Shown here piece after piece: positions 24,549 through 32,936 of a DNA stretch of 38,168 nt. The notes under the pieces were generated by a model. It made no database searches and was not told the DNA's origin. It saw only the letters and a program-made list of their open reading frames with translations. The stretch comes from an uncultured bacterium. GTDB lineage: Bacteria > Electryoneota > Electryoneia > Electryoneales > Electryoneaceae. Location of the stretch: positions 1 through 38,168 of the forward strand of contig CAJVXH010000011.1 in the NCBI GenBank assembly GCA_913009835.1, written 5' to 3'. A program made the position numbers and the translations under genes. How positions within the stretch are numbered: the stretch's first letter is position 1; each line of letters begins with the position of its first letter.

Positions 24549-27500
24549 TTACTTCTCCTCACCAAACTCCAGCTTCGCGAGCTGGTTGAAGTAGCGCACC
24601 TTCTCCTCGTTGTTCTCCTGGGCCTGGGACGCGTACTTCTTGGCATCTTCAGGATGTGACTTCTGCAACATCCGGAAGCGGGTCTCAGAATCCATGAACT
24701 CGGAAACCTGCATTTTAATCTTGCGGCTGTCGAGTTGCAGCGGGTTCTTGCCTTCCGCAGTGAGTGCCGGGTTGTAGCGGTACATGATCCACGATCCGGA
24801 ATCGACGAGCATCTTCATGTGTTCGTGACCCTTTTCCATCGGGAAACCGTGCGCGATGCAGGTCGAGTAGGCGATGATGATGGACGGTCCATCCCACGCT
24901 TCCGCTTCCCGGAACGCTTTCACGGTCTGCGCATCGTTGGCACCGATGGCGACCTGGGCGACGTAGACGTTACCGTATGCCATGCCCATCATGCCGAGGT
25001 CTTTACGTGCGATCGGTTTACCCGATGCTGCGAACTTGGCGACAGCCCCCATCGGCGTTGCTTTCGAGCACTGACCGCCGGTGTTGGAATAGACGCCGGT
25101 ATCGAGAACCAGCAGGTTGATGTTGCGTCCGGACGCCAGCACGTGGTCGAGACCACCGTAGCCGATGTCATAGGCCCAACCGTCACCACCGACTCCCCAG
25201 ACACTCTTCTTCACCAGTGAATCGGCGAGACTGACGAGGTTTCTCGCACGGGTATCATCATTTCCAGCCAGCTTGGCTTTCAACTGGGCAACACGTTCGC
25301 GCTGCGAATAGATGCCTTCTTCTTCGCTCTGGTCAGCAGACAGAATTGCATCAACCAGATCCGCACCGATGACATCCTTCAACTCAGCCATGTAATCGCG
25401 AGCGGTCTCGTTCTGCTTGTCGAGGGTGAGACGGAAGCCGAGGCCAAATTCTGCGCAATCTTCAAACAGGCTGTTGTTCCATGCCGGGCCGCGACCGTCA
25501 GCGTTGGTCTTGTATGGCGTGGTCGGCAAATTGCCGCCGTAGATGGAGGAACAACCGGTAGCGTTCGCGATAACAGCGCGATCACCGAACAGCTGGGTCA
25601 GCAGCTTGACATACGGTGTTTCACCGCAACCCGAACAGGCACCTGAGAACTCGAACAGCGGTTCGAGGAACTGGATTCCCTTAACGTTACGTTTGGTAAC
25701 GCTACGATCCGGGTTTGGCAGCTTGTTGAGGAAGAAGTCGAAGTTGGCGGCTTCCTGCTCACGAATCGGCGGTTGGGCGACCATCACGAGTGATTTCAGG
25801 CCAGTTTTCTTGCTGGTAGCCGGGCAATACTCGGCGCACCACATGCAGCCGGTGCAATCTTCCGCAGCGACCTGGATGGTATATGCCATGTTGTCGCCGT
25901 ACTCCTTGCCCTTGTAGTCGCAGGACTTGAAGGTTTCCGGCGCATCACTCAGCAGGGACTTGTCGTAAACTTTACCACGGATGGCAGCGTGCGGGCAGAT
26001 CAGGACGCATTTACCGCACTGAATGCAGCTGTCGGCATCCCATTCCGGGATCTCGAGGGCGATGTTGCGCTTTTCGTACTGGGTTGTTCCCACCGGGAAT
26101 GTACCGTCAATCGGCATTGCGGAAACGGGCAGATCGTCACCACGCTGGGCGATCATCACGCCGAGCACGTCTTTCACATAGTCCGGCGCGTAATCCGGAA
26201 CTACCGGGGCGCGGTCGACGGTGCTGGTTACAGCAGCCGGGACCTTCACTTCGTGCAAATTGGCGACGGACGCATCAATCGCCTTATAGTTCATCTGCAC
26301 GATCTGTTCACCCTTCATGCCGTAAGTCTTCTTGGCGGCATTTTTGATCGCCTGGATAGCTTCATCCGGGGGCAAAATGCCTGAGATGTAGAAGAAGCAG
26401 GTCTGCATGATGGTGTTGATACGGGTGCCCATGCCAACATCTTTTGCGACCTTGTAGGCATCGGTCACGTAGAACTTCATGTTCTTGTTGACCAGCTGTT
26501 CCTGTACTGGCTTGGGAAGGTGATCCCAGGCTTCGTCAGCCGACCACTGGCAGTTCAGCAGGAAGGTTGCGCCTTCCTGAGCGTCCGCGAGCATTTCATA
26601 TTTCTCGAGGAACACCTGCTGGTGACAGGCGACGAACTGCGGGTCGCTGACCAGGTAGATCGACTTCAACGGACGCGGGCCAAAACGCAGATGGCTGGTG
26701 GTGATAGCGCCTGATTTCTTTGAGTCGTAGACGAAATATCCCTGGGCGAAGTTATCGGTACCCTCACCGATAATCTTGATACTGTTCTTGTTTGCGCCAA
26801 CAGTACCATCAGCGCCGAGGCCGTAGAACTTGCCACGAAAAACGTCATCCTTTTCAACCGTGTAGCTCGGGTCCCACGGCAGCGACAGGTGGCTGACATC
26901 ATCAACGATACCAACGGTGAAGTTGGAACGCGGCTTGTCAGCGTCGAGGTTATCATATACCGACTTGACCATCGCCGGGGTGAACTCTTTCGAGGACAGC
27001 CCGTAACGGCCACCGAAGATTGCCGGACGTTGGTTGAGGTTAACCAGACCATCGCGGTAACCGGCATCAATCGCCTGAACGATGTCCATGTAGAGCGGCT
27101 CGCCACCGGCGCCCGGCTCTTTGGTGCGGTCGAGGACGCCGATTGTCTTGACCGTCTTCGGCAATGCGGCGAGGAATGCTTCCAGCGGGAACGGGCGATA
27201 GAGGCGGACGTTCAGCACGCCGACCTTCTGACCCTGCTCCATCATATATTCAACAGTTTCCAACGCAGTTTCAACGGCGGAACCCATCAGCACGATGACA
27301 TTCTCAGCGTCTTCCGAGCCGTAATACTCGACGAGGTTATACTGACGTCCGGTCAGCTTGGCAAACTCGTCCATTGTTTCCTGAACGTGTCCCGGGACCG
27401 CATCGTAATACTTGTTGCCCGCTTCGCGAGCTTGGAAGAAAACATCCGGGTTCTGTGACGAACCGCGCAGCACCGGCTTTTCCGGGTTCATCGCACGTTC

Positions 27501-28115
27501 ACGGTGGGCAATAACCAGCTCATCTTTCATCATACTGCGGATGACTTCATCGCTGAGCTGTTCGATCTTCTGAACTTCGTGCGAAGTGCGGAAACCATCG
27601 AAAAAGTGGATGAACGGCACGCGTGCCTTGAGCGTCGAGACCTGGGAGATCAGCGCCATGTCCATAACTTCCTGGACGCTGTTTGATCCGAGCATGCCCC
27701 ATCCGGTCGCGCGGACAGCGTTGATGTCGCTGTGGTCGCCGAAAATGGAGAGCGCGTGCGTCGCGATAGTGCGCGCGGACACGTGAAATACAGTGCTGGT
27801 CAATTCACCGGCGATCTTGAACATCGTCGGGATCATCAGCAACAGACCCTGTGACGCGGTAAATGTGGTCGTCAATGAACCAGTTTGCAGGGCACCGTGC
27901 ACGGCTGCAGATGCGCCACCTTCCGACTGCATTTCCTGGACGCGGGTAATCGAACCCCACATGTTCTTTACGCCCTTGGACATCCACTCATCGGCCCATT
28001 CGCCCATATTTGAGGACGGCGTGATCGGATAAATCGCGGCGATCTCGTTAGTTCGATAGGCGACGTATGCCGCTGCCTCGTTACCATCAATTGTCACATA
28101 CCGTTTGTCGGCCAT
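24549..28115 (-). CDS. nifJ: Pyruvate:ferredoxin (flavodoxin) oxidoreductase, single-chain
   Basis: 1188 residues, the usual size of the fused homodimeric enzyme. It oxidises pyruvate with CoA to acetyl-CoA and CO2, reducing ferredoxin. Domain order is: pyrimidine-binding domain with GNEAAAYVAYRTNEIAAIYP and PITPSSNMGEWADEW; domain II to about 400; the gamma-type domain (GLGADGTVGANKNSIKIIG); the two-cluster ferredoxin domain CIQCGKCVLICP (about 690) and CTGCMWCAEYCP (about 750); then the TPP domain with cluster cysteines in GACSGCGETPYV (about 820), VGGDGWAYDIGYGGLDHVL (about 975) and DTGVYSNTGGQCSK. GAGGTAGAGGAG lies before the ATG. Transcribed alone. With iorAB and buk it indicates ferredoxin-based fermentation. 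Confidence 0.98.
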   Translation of the reverse strand: MADKRYVTIDGNEAAAYVAYRTNEIAAIYPITPSSNMGEWADEWMSKGVKNMWGSITRVQEMQSEGGASAAVHGALQTGSLTTTFTASQGLLLMIPTMFKIAGELTSTVFHVSARTIATHALSIFGDHSDINAVRATGWGMLGSNSVQEVMDMALISQVSTLKARVPFIHFFDGFRTSHEVQKIEQLSDEVIRSMMKDELVIAHRERAMNPEKPVLRGSSQNPDVFFQAREAGNKYYDAVPGHVQETMDEFAKLTGRQYNLVEYYGSEDAENVIVLMGSAVETALETVEYMMEQGQKVGVLNVRLYRPFPLEAFLAALPKTVKTIGVLDRTKEPGAGGEPLYMDIVQAIDAGYRDGLVNLNQRPAIFGGRYGLSSKEFTPAMVKSVYDNLDADKPRSNFTVGIVDDVSHLSLPWDPSYTVEKDDVFRGKFYGLGADGTVGANKNSIKIIGEGTDNFAQGYFVYDSKKSGAITTSHLRFGPRPLKSIYLVSDPQFVACHQQVFLEKYEMLADAQEGATFLLNCQWSADEAWDHLPKPVQEQLVNKNMKFYVTDAYKVAKDVGMGTRINTIMQTCFFYISGILPPDEAIQAIKNAAKKTYGMKGEQIVQMNYKAIDASVANLHEVKVPAAVTSTVDRAPVVPDYAPDYVKDVLGVMIAQRGDDLPVSAMPIDGTFPVGTTQYEKRNIALEIPEWDADSCIQCGKCVLICPHAAIRGKVYDKSLLSDAPETFKSCDYKGKEYGDNMAYTIQVAAEDCTGCMWCAEYCPATSKKTGLKSLVMVAQPPIREQEAANFDFFLNKLPNPDRSVTKRNVKGIQFLEPLFEFSGACSGCGETPYVKLLTQLFGDRAVIANATGCSSIYGGNLPTTPYKTNADGRGPAWNNSLFEDCAEFGLGFRLTLDKQNETARDYMAELKDVIGADLVDAILSADQSEEEGIYSQRERVAQLKAKLAGNDDTRARNLVSLADSLVKKSVWGVGGDGWAYDIGYGGLDHVLASGRNINLLVLDTGVYSNTGGQCSKATPMGAVAKFAASGKPIARKDLGMMGMAYGNVYVAQVAIGANDAQTVKAFREAEAWDGPSIIIAYSTCIAHGFPMEKGHEHMKMLVDSGSWIMYRYNPALTAEGKNPLQLDSRKIKMQVSEFMDSETRFRMLQKSHPEDAKKYASQAQENNEEKVRYFNQLAKLEFGEEK

Positions 28116-28684
28116 GCTATCTCCTCTACCTCTTCTTATGGCGGTGTCGCTAAGGGGGTCCGTGTCGACAGCAGATGCTGTCTTTCTGGTTTTTCCTCTA
28201 ATCGTCAGCAGGAAAATGTTGTTGTCGGGCCGAGGGCGTTCGCCGCATGCGTTTAAGCAAGGTTGGTTACTTCAGATACCCATGTAGAATATCGTGAAGC
28301 TCCACTATGTCTGAAAGAACTGTTACCAATGAACCGTTTTCATCATTCAACCGCGCGGGATCAATGGTCTCGACACCGCTTGCAGTCAATACTACGTCCG
28401 CAATCCCTTTTAGAATCAGAAAAACGACGTTTCAGGATAGTCTTTTGTGAAGTCTGTAACTATCGAAACAGGACAGAGCTACCCCATATATATAGTCCGG
28501 GCAAAGATGCGGTTTTTCGCCGCACGGAACAAGGGCTCGTGAGTCGAAACAGTGGCCGTGATTACAAGCTTCCCCATTGCCGCGGAAGATGTCCGCATGG
28601 AAAGCCGGATACGCGTCTGGTTTGGAACTCGCAAACGGTGTACTTTGCGGATTGGTGGGAACGACAAAACAGCGAGGTATGGAC
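28116..28684. other. Divergent gap between nifJ and the MFS gene, nothing recognised
   Basis: This stretch of about 570 bases should contain promoters for both neighbours. I see no family A-E palindrome, no clear -35/-10 pair and no convincing gene. A long + strand frame crosses it but overlaps the MFS gene start out of frame and has no ribosome binding site or familiar composition. Confidence 0.5.
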
Positions 28685-29890
28685 ATGTCAGGGGAATCTC
28701 TCAACCGAGGAAAGTTCACAGGTGTTCCACGAACCGTGATCGCGCTCGGTTTTGTCAGCCTGTTCATGGACACCTCATCTGAGCTGATTCACAGTCTCCT
28801 GCCGGTGTATCTGACGACGGTGCTCGGAGTGAGTGCGCTCACTGTCGGGGTGATCGAAGGTGTCGCAGAGGCGACAGCATCGATCACGAAAGTCTTTTCG
28901 GGAGTGATAAGCGATTACCTCGGCCGCCGCAAGCTTCTCCTGGTGTTGGGATACGGGTTGGCGGCACTGACAAAGCCGATGTTTCCGCTCTCGAATACAG
29001 CGAGTTGGGTGCTGACTGCTCGTTTCACCGACCGGATCGGCAAAGGGATTCGTGGCGCGCCACGTGACGCCCTGGTTGCCGATGTCACTCCACCAGAATC
29101 GCGTGGCGCGGCTTACGGGCTGCGTCAGAGTCTCGACACGGCAGGCGCATTCGCAGGGCCGTTGCTGGCACTCACTTTAATGGCATTGTTGCACGACAAC
29201 CTGCGTCAGGTACTCTGGATCGCAGTGATCCCGGCTGTGATTTCCGTGGTTGTGCTGGTGTCAGCTGTGCGCGAATCGACGCCCGGACTGCGAGAAAGGC
29301 GCACTCGTTCGCCTGTAAAACGATCTGAGTTGCGACGGCTGGGGCGACCGTTCCTGATCGTCGTTATCATCGGCGCGTTGTTTTCGCTCGCGCGATTCAG
29401 CGAGGCGTTTCTCGTGCTGCGTGCCGCAACAGCCGGACTCGGCATCGGGCTGGTGCCGCTGGTGCTGGTAGTAATGAATATCGTCTACTTCGCCTCGGCT
29501 TATCCGGCAGGTTGGCTCAGCGACCGGATTTCACGTCATGTATTGCTAGCAATGGGGCTTGCCGCATTGATCCTTTCCGATCTGCTACTGGCCGGCGCAT
29601 CAACGGTTCCCCGAGTTTTATCCGGAGCAGCGATCTGGGGACTGCACATGGGATTCAGCCAGGGGATTCTGGTCGCTTTGGTGGCGGACGCAGTTCCCGC
29701 TGAACTTCGTGGGACGGCATTCGGCATATTCAATCTCGTCAGTGGTTTCGCACTGCTCGGCGCGAGTCTGTTCGCGGGTTGGCTGTGGGAGATCTTCGGA
29801 CCACAGATGACGTTCCATGCCGGTGCGGGTTTCGCGCTGCTGGCGATGCTCGGCCTGTTGTTCTACCGTCCCGGGATCATCCGCAGGTAG
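28685..29890 (+). CDS. MFS transporter
   Basis: 401-residue integral membrane protein of the major facilitator superfamily with about 12 hydrophobic segments. The first helix region is RTVIALGFVSLFMDTSSELI. The loop 2-3 signature is ISDYLGRRK (G-x-x-x-D/R-x-G-R-R type), and DRIGKGIRGAPRDALVADVT with ESRGAAYGLRQSLDTAGAFAG marks the subgroup often annotated simply as MFS permease next to varied genes. The second-half equivalent, WLSDRISRHVL, is present. Probably a drug or metabolite exporter; substrate cannot be inferred. ATG 28685 has AGCGAGG 7 nt upstream; ATG 28679 is too close to it. Confidence 0.92.
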   Translation: MSGESLNRGKFTGVPRTVIALGFVSLFMDTSSELIHSLLPVYLTTVLGVSALTVGVIEGVAEATASITKVFSGVISDYLGRRKLLLVLGYGLAALTKPMFPLSNTASWVLTARFTDRIGKGIRGAPRDALVADVTPPESRGAAYGLRQSLDTAGAFAGPLLALTLMALLHDNLRQVLWIAVIPAVISVVVLVSAVRESTPGLRERRTRSPVKRSELRRLGRPFLIVVIIGALFSLARFSEAFLVLRAATAGLGIGLVPLVLVVMNIVYFASAYPAGWLSDRISRHVLLAMGLAALILSDLLLAGASTVPRVLSGAAIWGLHMGFSQGILVALVADAVPAELRGTAFGIFNLVSGFALLGASLFAGWLWEIFGPQMTFHAGAGFALLAMLGLLFYRPGIIRR

Positions 29891-30008
29891 CCCGTTTCGA
29901 ATCAGCGCGGCTGATGTATCAACCGTAGGGTAAAGTAGGGACAGACGTACGAGTATATTTCTAGTTTTTCGGTTATCTACAGTCAGTATTTCGTAATTGG
30001 CGTGATAC

Positions 30009-30041
30009 TTATAATTTGAACGGCGAAAACACAAATTATAA
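30009..30041. repeat. AT-rich hairpin nested in a GGGACAG inverted repeat
   Basis: TTATAATTTG and CAAATTATAA are perfect 10-base arms around a 13-base loop. Outside them AGGGACAG (29937-29944) and CTGTCCCT (30050-30057) are also inverted. No T tract follows. The surrounding gap 29891-30062 has no gene. Confidence 0.7.
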
Positions 30042-30062
30042 TCTGGGCTCTGTCCCTGTATT

Positions 30063-30242
30063 TTAGAAGGAAGTATAAGTATCGCCTGCTAGAATTAAGT
30101 CGCCGTCCGGCAGACGGACGCATCCGGCAAGACCGGTCTCGGACAGTGTATCACCATAGATGTGTTGCCAGTGCAGGGCTGGTTGGGCGAAGGCGGATGT
30201 CGCGATTGTCAGCAGTAGTATGATGGGGATGAAAATCTTCAT
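30063..30242 (-). pseudogene. Truncated 5' end of a secreted repeat protein (59 codons)
   Basis: ATG at 30242 opens a clean signal peptide (MKIFIPIILLLTIATSAFA|Q) followed by LHWQHIYGDTLSETG and LPDGDLILAGDTYTSF, then a stop. The W-x-x-x-YG...DG-x-x-x-AG-x-T pattern is the first unit of the beta-propeller-like repeat in many exported proteins of FCB-type bacteria, normally present in many copies with a sorting domain at the end. Only one unit remains, and the frame ends about 5 bases after the inverted GGGACAG repeat at 30050-30057. I infer that the rest was lost and replaced by repeat DNA. Whether the 59-residue product is made is unknown. It lies downstream of tsaB on the same strand, 19 bases away. 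Confidence 0.72.
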
Positions 30243-30261
30243 TCAATCCTCGAATCGGTCA

Positions 30262-30939
30262 CTACCTGATCGGCTTCGGTGTGGGACTGAATTCTGATCC
30301 ATACACCACGTCCACATCCAACGGACTGACAGCACCGCCCAGTTCGTAGACTTGACTGGCAGTATGTGCGAGCGCGTCGGAATATGAGTGTAGTGTAGCG
30401 TCTGTTCGCAGACGATCACCCAGCGCGGCATCGATTTCAGCTTTCGCCAGGTTGTATCCTTCGCCCAGCGGCAGAATCTCTTGAGTACCGGACGGTGTAA
30501 CTATCTCTTCCTTGTAATTGAATTCGACAGCTTTCCCGATCATTTCAAACGAGTCCCCACCTCGCACCACCTGCGCACGGATCTTGTTTCCACCGGCACG
30601 GCTGCACACCCAGAGAAGCCCGTCTTTTACCATGGCACCGAGCAACCGTTCGGTTTCAACCGGGATAACCGGAAGGGACAGCGCTTCCGCCAGACCTGTT
30701 GCGAATGCCACTCCGACTCGTAATCCGGTGAATCCGCCCGGTCCGACCACGACCGCGATTCCGTCCAGAGTTGAGCGCCAGCCGTGTTTCTCCAGCCAGG
30801 TATTTATACCATCCGCCAGCACGGTGTCATGACGGTTTTTGCCGGTCACAGCGACTGGGTCAACAGCTTGTCCATTTTCAACGCCGCACCAGTGAGTTTG
30901 AGGGGTTGAGGTGTCGATTGCGATTAGTCGGTTATGCAT
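30262..30939 (-). CDS. tsaB: tRNA threonylcarbamoyladenosine biosynthesis protein TsaB
   Basis: 225 residues. TsaB partners TsaD and TsaE to make the t6A modification at position 37 of tRNAs reading ANN codons. It has the ASKHA-like start RLIAIDTSTPQTHWCGVENG, then GIAVVVGPGGFTGLRVGVAFATGLAEAL, the signature of the family, and PVIPVETERLLG. TsaB lacks the metal-binding histidines of TsaD, and none are seen. ATG 30939 is chosen because the alternative at 30963 lies in the first unit of the 85-bp tandem array, which begins at 30961 and ends up against the gene's 5' side. The array therefore occupies the probable promoter region. Confidence 0.93.
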   Translation of the reverse strand: MHNRLIAIDTSTPQTHWCGVENGQAVDPVAVTGKNRHDTVLADGINTWLEKHGWRSTLDGIAVVVGPGGFTGLRVGVAFATGLAEALSLPVIPVETERLLGAMVKDGLLWVCSRAGGNKIRAQVVRGGDSFEMIGKAVEFNYKEEIVTPSGTQEILPLGEGYNLAKAEIDAALGDRLRTDATLHSYSDALAHTASQVYELGGAVSPLDVDVVYGSEFSPTPKPIR

Positions 30940-30960
30940 TTTTCTTAGCTCTGGTGTCAT

Positions 30961-31247
30961 CATGCCCCAGACATTTATGTCTGGGATAAACCGAAAGTTA
31001 AGACCGAGATCCTTCCATCGGCGACGTCAGGATGACGCATTGTGTCATGCCCCAGACATTTATGTCTGGGATAAACCGAAAGTTAAGACCGAGATCTTTC
31101 CATCGGCGACGTCAGGATGACGCATTGTGTCATGCCCCAGAAATTTATGTCTGGGATAAACCGAAAGTTAAGACCGAGATCTTTCCATCGGCGACGTCAG
31201 GATGACGCATTGTGTCATGCCCCAGACATTTATGTCTGGGATAAACC
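30961..31247. repeat. 85-bp tandem array, 3.4 units
   Basis: Units at 30961-31045, 31046-31130, 31131-31215 and a partial 31216-31247. Each unit holds a family A palindrome, AAACCGAAAGTTAAGACC, a family C variant (GAGATCCTTCCATCGGCGAC then GTCAGGATGAC), and GCATTGTGT. Units differ at one or two bases (CCTT/CTTT, CAGACAT/CAGAAAT). The unit is not a multiple of three, so no frame continues through the array. Confidence 0.97.
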
Positions 31248-31272
31248 GCGTTTGCGAGCAAACACGGGCCTG
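31246..31272. repeat. Family B right half joined to the tandem array
   Basis: CCGCGTTTGCGAGCAAACAC followed by GGGCCTG replaces the expected unit sequence of the 85-bp array after AAACCG, giving a precise A-to-B junction. Confidence 0.88.
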
Positions 31273-31290
31273 TCTCTCAAGACTCAAGAC

Positions 31291-32652
31291 TCACGAATCA
31301 GGGCGCTGTGTCCACGGCGGCGAATGACCAAACGTGCGGTTGTGAACATGGGCGTGATCGGGAATACGCCTCTGCTCGAAATCGGTTGACGCATTCCCAA
31401 ACAGTTCCTGAAACTTGGCGGTGATCCGTTCCTTCTCCTGCGGCGTAAACTTGGCCCGGTGTTCTTTCAGGACTGCCATGGGAACGTGGCAGATCATGCA
31501 ATCAACGATGATGAAATCGTCGTCCTCATAGTGTACCGGAGTCTTCACTTCTCCATCGAAAGCCAGCCCGCAGAGATCGCAACCTTCATCATACAGTTTG
31601 AGCGAATCCGACATGGGACGCATGTAGGTGCGCGCTTTTCCGCTCTGTCGTTTGCGGTCACGTTTGGTGGTCAGCCATTTTTTCCAACGATACCACTCCG
31701 CCGTCTGCCCGACACCAGCCATCAGCGGCAGTTTCCCCTCGAAGCCGAGTTTCTCAGCGGCTTTGCTACCGTCCAGCGTCCAACGTTCGGTAAGCAAATC
31801 GGGCAGCTTGTCGATTTGAAATGGTGGTTGAGTGATAGTGTTGAGGAGCGGGTAAACCAGCGGATATCCATGCTTGAGCAGGGATGGCGGAATCGGAACC
31901 TGTCGCGGTTCAGCATTCAGAACCGACGCAATGGTATCACCAAACTCATGCAGCCTGATCGGGTTAAATGGTGCCGCGTTGAATATCTCTCCGACGGCAT
32001 TTTCGTGTTCAAGCTGAAGGTCAATCTGTCTGGCCAGATCTTGGACATGCACGAAACTGACCAGGTGATTGGGTCCAACCATTGGCATCAGGTTACGGGA
32101 GATCAACTCGAACAGTGGCAGAAATGCCCGGTCGCGCGGGCCATACACCGATGGTGGACGTACAATGGTCACCGGCAGTTGATCGCTATACCGCATCAAT
32201 GTCGATTCTGCCAGAAGTTTGCTGCGTCCGTAGTCGGTTATCGGGGAGGGTGGATCATCTTCCGTCTTCCACTTTGTCCCGGATGGTCCTGCTGCCGTCT
32301 GGCTGGACACCAGCAGAAAACGCGGTCGGGAGTTGCCAGTATAAACCTGCAACACGGCTTTGATCAGGTTATGGGTGCCCTCACTGTTGTGAAGGAAATA
32401 CAGGTACTTCTGTTTTGCTGCGACCACGCCAGCATTGTGGACTATCCTGTCTACGCCTTCCACTGCCGTCAGCAGGCTGGGGAGATCATCCAGGGTGCCG
32501 TAACAAATTTCGACCGGCTTGTTTTCCAGCCAGCTCAGGTCGGAGGTGTGCCGCACCATGGCACGGACTTTATTTCCATGCCGGAGCAGGCAGTCCACGA
32601 TGTGGCTGCCGACAAATCCGTTGGCGCCGGTCACTAGTACGGTGCTTGCCAT
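31291..32652 (-). CDS. Extended SDR (NAD-dependent epimerase/dehydratase) fused to HIT-like zinc domain
   Basis: 453 residues, two parts. Residues 1-325 are an extended SDR: VLVTGANGFVGSHIVD with the GxxGxxG motif, NAGVV, the Ser of LVSSQTAAGPS, YGRSK (Tyr141, Lys145), RPPSVYGPRD and VHVQDLARQI, close to dihydroflavonol-reductase-like and 3-beta-HSD-like enzymes acting on lipids, isoprenoids or sugars. A basic linker (about 325-345) leads to a ~105-residue module with Cys358-x2-Cys361, YEDDDFIIVDCMICHVPMAV (Cys385, Cys388), LKEHR and finally PDHAHVHNR. The His-x-His-x-His and CxxC pattern resembles HIT-family nucleotide hydrolases/transferases. No ribosome binding site precedes the internal Met344, so I treat this as one fused protein. 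Confidence 0.85.
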   Translation of the reverse strand: MASTVLVTGANGFVGSHIVDCLLRHGNKVRAMVRHTSDLSWLENKPVEICYGTLDDLPSLLTAVEGVDRIVHNAGVVAAKQKYLYFLHNSEGTHNLIKAVLQVYTGNSRPRFLLVSSQTAAGPSGTKWKTEDDPPSPITDYGRSKLLAESTLMRYSDQLPVTIVRPPSVYGPRDRAFLPLFELISRNLMPMVGPNHLVSFVHVQDLARQIDLQLEHENAVGEIFNAAPFNPIRLHEFGDTIASVLNAEPRQVPIPPSLLKHGYPLVYPLLNTITQPPFQIDKLPDLLTERWTLDGSKAAEKLGFEGKLPLMAGVGQTAEWYRWKKWLTTKRDRKRQSGKARTYMRPMSDSLKLYDEGCDLCGLAFDGEVKTPVHYEDDDFIIVDCMICHVPMAVLKEHRAKFTPQEKERITAKFQELFGNASTDFEQRRIPDHAHVHNRTFGHSPPWTQRPDS

Positions 32653-32936
32653 ATAATATCCATGCAGGATTTCTACTCACCGGAAGATAGGGTATTGCGC
32701 GCGTGGGTGGTAATGCTGGAGTCGAGATGGATACCAGTGTGCTTGGACGACTTCCATCCTGAACATAGTCAAGTCGGGTGAATCAAACTTGATCATCCCT
32801 GCTGGCGAAGCCCGCAGGGGCACCTTGAATCATGCCCCAGACATTTATGTCTGGGGTCATCGTGTGTGGAACCTTGGGCCAATCCCAGACATAAATGTCT
32901 GGGGCACATAATATTTCATGCGTTTCCCGGCGCGGA
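32653..32936. repeat. Intergenic cluster of three palindromes
   Basis: Contains a family D relative CCCTGCTGGCGAAGCCCGCA followed by GGG (32798-32820) and two family A palindromes facing each other, CCCCAGACATTTATGTCTGG plus GG (32835-32856) and CCCAGACATAAATGTCTGGG (32884-32903). The second pair could fold either as two small hairpins or as one large stem. No gene seen. Confidence 0.9.

Noticed and set aside
26889-27458. + strand open frame of 189 codons
   Set aside because: Antisense shadow of the pyruvate:ferredoxin oxidoreductase gene.
28263-28739. + strand frame of 158 codons in the nifJ-MFS gap
   Set aside because: It overlaps the MFS gene start out of frame, lacks a ribosome binding site and has no recognisable domain. 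I left the gap as non-coding.
30009-30041. AT-rich hairpin as an intrinsic terminator for the MFS gene
   Set aside because: It lies about 120 bases after the stop and is followed by CTGGGCTC rather than a T tract.
30961-31247. Regular direct repeats suggesting a CRISPR array
   Set aside because: The 85-bp units are contiguous, with no unique spacers; they consist of two dispersed palindrome families. No cas genes are in the window.
31459-32637. Long + strand open frame of 392 codons
   Set aside because: It lies entirely antisense to the SDR-HIT gene, which has clear conserved motifs; the + product resembles nothing and has no ribosome binding site.
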